From assembly GCA_023853785.1 (NCBI GenBank), contig JAJIRX010000570.1, positions 744,001-808,000 on the forward strand: a stretch of DNA of 64,000 nt. Direction: 5' to 3'. This DNA is from Psilocybe azurescens. Taxonomy: Eukaryota > Basidiomycota > Agaricomycetes > Agaricales > Agrocybaceae. This document shows, in pieces, positions 59,121 through 64,000 of this stretch. The position numbers and the translations under genes were made by a program. The notes under the pieces are model-generated. The model ran no database searches. It was not told the origin of the DNA and saw nothing but the letters and a program-made list of their open reading frames with translations. Each line of letters opens with the position of its first letter. Positions within the stretch are counted from its first letter, which is position 1.

Positions 59121-59250
59121 TCGGAGGGATATGTGCTATATCCCTAATTGTACGCAAGAGGGTTAACAGAAATTAATCACATCTGGGCCGAGGTAATGAC
59201 ATGACAGATACAGAGAATATTGAAGTTCTATGGGTATGATCCAAGTGCGT

Positions 59251-60457
59251 GGCGTATGTTTCCATTTATGGTACTCGGGTATTTCGACCCTCCGATTGTG
59301 CACGGTTGGACGAGCGTCTATATATATAGAATCTTCAAATATCTCATTCCACAAGCCCTTGCTTCCGCGCTCACATATATCGCTTAAGGCCTGTGGTGAC
59401 TATTAGGTGCCACATACTGATCAAGGTCTCTATTGTCTGCTTCAAATTTCCATCCTTCCCGTGTTCTAGGGCGCCATACCTTCGTTGAACTTTTCTGGAA
59501 TCCGATATTCGCTTCGGCCGCTCTGGTGTAGTTCAATGTATATGTGCGTGCATTAGCGATAAATAAATTGTGGGAAAGCGGTCAAAGTGCCTAATACTAA
59601 TTTGTGGTATCTTATATCTATGGTTAGTTAGCTCTTGCTTCGCTTCCTCTTCTTCAACATTGGTCTCGGCCTGGGGCGAGGTTCCACTGGTAAATTTGCT
59701 ACTGGCTTCAACTTCGGAAAGTTGACATAATTAGGTCCCGGCTTGACGGAATTAAAAGACATTAGTAGATACATTTGAGATAGATAAAATGTGATGCTCT
59801 GTGGAGCCATTACGCTCTCCAGCATCAGCAAATTTGCATATGTGCTTTATCAGGCCCTACTTAATTACCAATTGAAAGGATATAAGGCCGGTCTGTCATT
59901 CATGTTCAGGAGCACAGTTGAGACTCATATTTGACTCATACAGTGTCAAGTCACTACAAAGTCACTAAAAAGGCGCACAACCTGTAGTAGTAGCTGTTTT
60001 CCCTGCACAGAATGGTGAGCACAGCAGTAATATAGGGTGTATTACAGGAAATTTTTTATTAAGAGTAGGCGGGACACAGAGTTTTTAAACGAGTCTCATA
60101 TAGAACCAATTTCAACATAGAAAGATGTCAGAAAGCACGGATTTGATGAAAGTTCAAGTTAAGTATCAGTAAGTCAACTTTAAAGAGATGGTATTAAGGT
60201 TACACATAAAAATAATCCGACGATACACTCAAATGCGTGTAGTGCTAAGTCCAGGTTGCGTGGCACGCAAATGCACACAAGCACGCAAGCACGCAACCTG
60301 CCACGCAGATTTCCGTATGCCCACAAGGATTGACTCGATGAATAAAAGATAAATTTTCGTGTTGTACCCCAAAGCCTTCAATGACGTTACTCTAATAACG
60401 TCAAAGTTCTATCCTTCCGATGTTCTAAGGTGCCATACCTTCGTTCAACTGTTGGAT
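59251..60457. other. Spacer (loop) of the palindrome
   Basis: About 1.2 kb of single-copy sequence with no convincing gene; a 67-codon minus-strand frame at 59628-59831 with a PRPRPMLKKRKRSKS end lacks support. It holds two extra copies of the dispersed motif (59461-59530 and a partial one at 60421-60450) and a hairpin-rich GCACGC/TTGCGTG cluster at about 60251-60306. Confidence 0.5.
59461..59530 (+). repeat. ~70-bp dispersed motif, copy b
   Basis: gtgttctagggcgccatacc to gcttcggccgctctggtgta, one or a few differences from the copies at 60588 and 59053. A further partial copy is at 60421-60450. Confidence 0.8.
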
Positions 60458-60587
60458 ACGCACTTGGATCATGCCCATAGAACTTCAATGTTCTCTGTAT
60501 CTGTCATGTCATTACCTCGGCCCAGATGTGATTAATTTCTGCTAACCCTCTTGCGTACAATTAGGGATATAGCACATATCCCTCCGA

Positions 60588-60656
60588 TGTTCTAGGGCGC
60601 CATACCTTCGTTCAACCTTTCTGGAATCCGATATTCTCTTCGGCCGCTCTGGTGTA
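60588..60656 (+). repeat. ~70-bp dispersed motif, copy c
   Basis: tgttctagggcgccatacct to cggccgctctggtgta, ~180-250 bp upstream of secreted-protein copy 2; mirror of copy a. Confidence 0.8.
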
Positions 60657-60742
60657 CTCTGTCTTCTACTCAATCAGTCAGCAACTCTTAATAAGAATTC
60701 CAAGCAAGTGAAGAAGCTATCCATTTTAATTTGAACTCTAAG

Positions 60743-60752
60743 GTATAAAAAG
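60743..60752 (+). promoter_or_regulatory. TATA-like box of secreted-protein copy 2
   Basis: gtataaaaag, ~90 bp upstream of the ATG at 60838. Confidence 0.6.
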
Positions 60753-60837
60753 GTAAAGCAATCCTCAGATTCATTAGCAGTTTAACCAACTCTCCAATTG
60801 CTAAGCTCTCTCTCAAAGCTCACCTTCACATTCAAAC

Positions 60838-61318
60838 ATGAAATTCACTTCCAAGTTTACTGGTCTTTTCATGACCATCGCCGCTTCCGCCATGTCTGTA
60901 CAAGCATTGGCTGCTGTACCACGTGTGAGATCGTCGTGTTGTCCGACAATCCTGCGTACTCACTGTCATTCGTAGGCCGCTGATGCTCAACAGGCTCCAT
61001 TATCGGTTACTTTATTCGAACAACAATTTTTTGCTGGAGCAGCCTTAGAACCTACAGGTATCCAACCAGGAATCCCATTCAATCTCCCCAATGAATGGGT
61101 TGACAGGGTGCGAAGCATCATTGTTAGCACTGGACATTTCTGTCTCTTCTTTGTGTAAGTCATCCATACAACTCCTCAATGATATGTACAGAGTCTGACT
61201 TTTATTTAGAGTACCTGGTGGCCTGGGCCCGTCGATTAACTTGGTCGGATCCAGTAGCACCCTCCCTCCAAACTTCGATCAAGAGATTGAATCCCTTACC
61301 TGCTTCAAGACTTCATAG
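60838..61318 (+). CDS. Small secreted protein, possibly betagamma-crystallin-like, copy 2
   Basis: Exons 60838-60924, 60976-61154 and 61210-61318, introns 51 and 55 nt, 124 residues. Signal peptide MKFTSKFTGLFMTIAASAM followed by VQALA; mature domain with VTLFEQQFFAGAALEP, NLPNEWVDRVRSIIV, GHFCLFF and ESLTCFKTS. The Lys at position 2 makes a more usual signal peptide n-region than the Gln of copy 1. The two genes point away from the centre of the palindrome, each ~615-620 bp from the inner arm boundary. Family assignment as for copy 1; an effector or antimicrobial role would be speculation. Confidence 0.65.
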
Positions 61319-61408
61319 CTATGTAATCTACGGTTAAGATGAGAGGGTGGAGTGGCAGAGTGAAGATGGGGCACGGGGCAGTCGTCAAGACTTTAAATAA
61401 CTAGTTAA

Positions 61409-62547
61409 TCGGTTGCAGTTATGGTGAGAAAATATATAAATGGTTTATGATATGATTCGAATCCACGCACATGCGTCATTGTCAGTGCGTTGTGCATATC
61501 CATCCGTCAAAAATAAAATCCTGGCATTTCGTGATCCTTTTTCGATGTCCGCTGATATTTTAGTTGCGCGGAAATGTTTTTAGACTACATGCAAGTCTTC
61601 GAGATTTTCGCGCGCTGAGGACGGTGCCGCAGGATCGGTATGAGCAGGTTAAGAATAGGAGAGGGAAGGGGAAGAATGTCAAAACTAAGCTGTAGGTAAC
61701 ATGATGTAAGATGTATTTTTTAAGAGTGAGCGATATGTGGTATATCTGGATATACCCGCTTGTAAGTCAAAAGAAGGAGTGTTGTCGAGTACGATTTTAC
61801 TCATATGATATTCACGATTTTACAAGTACTGAAGTCTTCGTAATGATACAATCAAATTTGAGAGCCCATTTTGCGCTGTTCTCCTTCATTTTAGTGGAAG
61901 ATCGCTCAAGTCAGAATCAAACAGACCCCGTACGTGTAACGATAGGTGTTATACACGTAAAAGTATTATTATCACGAGCCTCACCGTTTTTTTACTTATA
62001 AGCAGAGATATCGGAGATGCAGTCACTCCCCACTCAACCCGAATTACCCGAACCATCACGTTTTACTCACATCCTCAAGCTCGATTAGTTGTACTTACGC
62101 ATGTTTCTCCAAGTAAGCAGCAGCTGCAGGCGCTGATACTGTGCTATCTCCAACATGGGCCCAACGTCAAGTATTTTTTGAAGTCAGAAGGAGGCCAAAA
62201 GGAGGCAGTAGATGTCTGGGAAAGTGATCAATTGATGGTCAAGGTAAGCACCCGCATATTTTGTATCAGCATATGCATGCTTGAAGTATGTCTAGAAGTA
62301 ACGGCAGGCTGCAGACTGGCCTTTGCTATCTCTTAAACCAGAAACCGTTCTGTATCGATCATCGGGAGTCAGGGTGTTAAGAAAGGAACAATTTTGTACA
62401 CGTGTTTTCCTGCGCCGAAGGCAGAACTACACAACCGTGAGAGTTTTTCCCCTTCAACCGACACAGAAGAGGGAGCACTAAGCACGGTCCTGGTTATCTT
62501 CTCTAATATACGTCAATACATGTATATAAGCCATTGATCACCTCCCA
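61409..62547. other. Intergenic, no supported gene
   Basis: An open frame of 96 codons at 61711-62001 has no recognisable features. Nothing else is seen until homology to the antiporter begins. Confidence 0.4.
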
Positions 62548-64000
62548 AAGTATCGACATTACATATCTATGTCGTCAGGCGATCGTTATCGTACGTCCTT
62601 CCATCCTACCCTATGGCACTACAATGCAGGAAACTCTTTCGTTCATTATCGTCATTTACTTAGTTCGGCATGTTCTCGCTGTTACTCCGTAAACGCGTAC
62701 CTCGATTCTCTCTTCTCTCTTCTTAAGTCGTTCCTATTATCTGATTCGTGATATAGCTGTACATAGGAGGAGTGATCGGGGCGTTTATATTCGGAGTCAT
62801 CATCGAGGCGTCTCCCTCCCCATCCCACGTTATCCCATCACTTAAATTCTCCCTCACCCTCTCTCCTCCTCCCCCCTGCAAGCCCATACTGTGCCAATGT
62901 ATTCAACCAGCGCGCCTAGTTCTCCTCGGACCTCAGCACGATCGAGCAGACAACGACCCGGAACGTAATCACGCTCGAGTTCACGCGTTGTGCTGACCAT
63001 TGGGGTGTTTGCAATTGGGGTCGAGTTGGCCAAGGCGTATATGGTCAAGCATTGGAGGAACTTGGTATTTTTGTTGGTGGGTACATAGTGTGCCGAGGAC
63101 GTGGAGGCGGTGGGATACGATGACGAACACAAGTGGGAGGGGGGGGGAGGAGGGAGCCGGAGTGAGCGACGCAAGCAAGGAGGATGACGCGGGCGGAGGA
63201 CGTGGTTGTGAATCGGGACAGGGACGACGTGGGCGCCGGTGTGGGAGGGGACATGGCGTGGATGTGGGGAGCGGGCTGGGGTCGGTGGAGCGGGAGAAGT
63301 CGGCGGGGAGTGGGAGCGGGGGCGGGACGATCGCTAACGACGACGAGGAGAATGAAAAACAGGAGCAGGGGAACTTGGCGGAGTCGGGCATGAGCGGGGA
63401 TACCCGCGTCGCTGGCGGTCCTGGCGGTCCTGTGCCTATCTTGGGAAGAGGGGAGGGCGGAGAAGGCGATTCACTGCATGTCGGGTTCGTGGACAGTCCG
63501 GGGCCTGCTACGTGCATTGGCACGCCGGACGGCACACGGCCTGCTACACCCGCCCCTGCGGCATCTGATGCTGATTGTGTCGGACTGGGTTTGGGAGGAT
63601 TAGGCCTTTCTGCGGGCGACGATCAAAATCAACAGCACAGACCGCACACGCACACGCACACGCACCCGTCGTTCTTCAGACATCACACCAGGCATCCCGA
63701 GCAAAAGCGGAATCAGACAGGGACTATGCGCCAGATAGCGGGCATATCCCTGCGGGTGGCGAGGGTGGCGGTGGGAATGGGTATGAGCATGGGCATACGA
63801 TCGCGGAGTGGATTGAGGGTAATCAAAGTGTTATTGAGACGGGTATGGGTAGGCGCGGTGGCGCCGAAAATGTATCAAAAAATGGAGCAGTAGATGAAGA
63901 GCAAAAAGAGAGGGAGAGGGAGAGGGAGTTGTTGAGTAAAGCGAAGCAGCCAGCAAAAGACAGAGAGAGGGAGGGAGGGAGAACGCAGATGTTGCGGCGG
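62548..64000 (+). pseudogene. nha1 pseudogene 5, membrane region deleted, runs off the window
   Basis: Plus-strand copy: exon 2 remnant (62548-62593), exon 3 (ttcggcatgttctcgctg, 62665), exon 4 (ctgtacataggaggagtg, 62757; IFGVII), exon 5 (YCANVFNQRA, then IGVELAKAYMVKHWRNLVFL) to ~63078. It then joins directly to the tail junction (HSVPRTWRRWDTMTNTS), so helices after the fourth or so are lost. The tail (EENEKQEQGNLAESGMSGDT, GFVDSPGPATCIGTPDGTR, THTHTHPSFF) continues to the end, past the exon 7/8 junction. Frameshifted within exon 5 and at the tail start. Third distinct internal deletion among the copies. Confidence 0.82.

Larger units (their letters stand above)
58301..59250 (+). repeat. 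Left arm of a 3.1 kb palindrome
   Basis: Reverse-complement match to 60458-61408, from the outer ttaactagttatttaaag to the inner ggatcataccaagtgcgt-type boundary. Encoded reading frames are identical or differ by two residues between arms, so the duplication or last gene conversion is recent. Confidence 0.9.
60458..61408 (-). repeat. Right arm of the 3.1 kb palindrome
   Basis: Inverted copy of 58301-59250. Outer end ctttaaataactagttaa; inner end acgcacttggatcatgccc. Confidence 0.9.

Noticed and set aside
59628..59831. 67-codon open frame in the palindrome loop
   Set aside because: Single short frame with a basic low-complexity end and no second line of evidence.
61711..62001. 96-codon open frame as a gene
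   Set aside because: No start context, intron, composition or family support.

Overview
The window is nuclear DNA of a filamentous fungus, most likely a mushroom-forming basidiomycete (Agaricomycete). The genes are dense and split by many 50-80 nt GT-AG introns (17 in one 3.3 kb gene). The families also fit: a fungal etherase-like glutathione transferase expansion, a fungal plasma-membrane Na+/H+ antiporter with a long tail, a RecQ-like helicase of the kind common in these genomes, and single-pass Ser/Gly-rich membrane proteins. There are no operons or bacterial signals. No tRNA, rRNA or CRISPR array was recognised by eye.

1-12 kb is ordinary: the 3' part of an unrecognised gene, two related single-pass membrane proteins (the second with a C-terminal SH3 domain, a Fus1-like layout), and an intact APC2, the cullin subunit of the anaphase-promoting complex. 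12-25.6 kb is a glutathione transferase (GST) cluster: six genes plus a relic first exon, interleaved with a Gal80-like Gfo/Idh/MocA oxidoreductase, a decayed secreted-type gene and a divergent Hsp70-like protein lacking most of its ATPase domain. A seventh GST lies alone at 49.4 kb. All seven carry one intron at the identical place (after codon 24, phase 2), so they arose by local duplication.

25.7-64 kb is a segmentally duplicated region. The unit is an unrecognised 429-aa gene (called X here) convergent with a plasma-membrane Na+/H+ antiporter (nha1). Three units lie in direct tandem (25.7-44.6 kb), and further inverted or fragmentary copies lie at 51-58 kb and 62.5-64 kb. Only unit 3 carries a full antiporter. 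The other copies lost membrane-spanning exons through different deletions. Only the inverted X copy at 52.8-54.4 kb is free of frame breaks. The first antiporter pseudogene is split by a 2.2 kb insertion that carries a RecQ-like helicase between ~79-bp inverted repeats. At 58.3-61.4 kb a 3.1 kb palindrome (two ~950-bp arms) carries twin copies of a small secreted protein gene, possibly betagamma-crystallin-like.

One technical pattern runs through the window. In seven otherwise well-preserved genes the reading frame breaks only inside homopolymer runs, at 14 sites, and each is repaired by one extra base. This looks like homopolymer under-calling in the assembly rather than pseudogenisation. 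I therefore report those genes as probably functional and give the sites.
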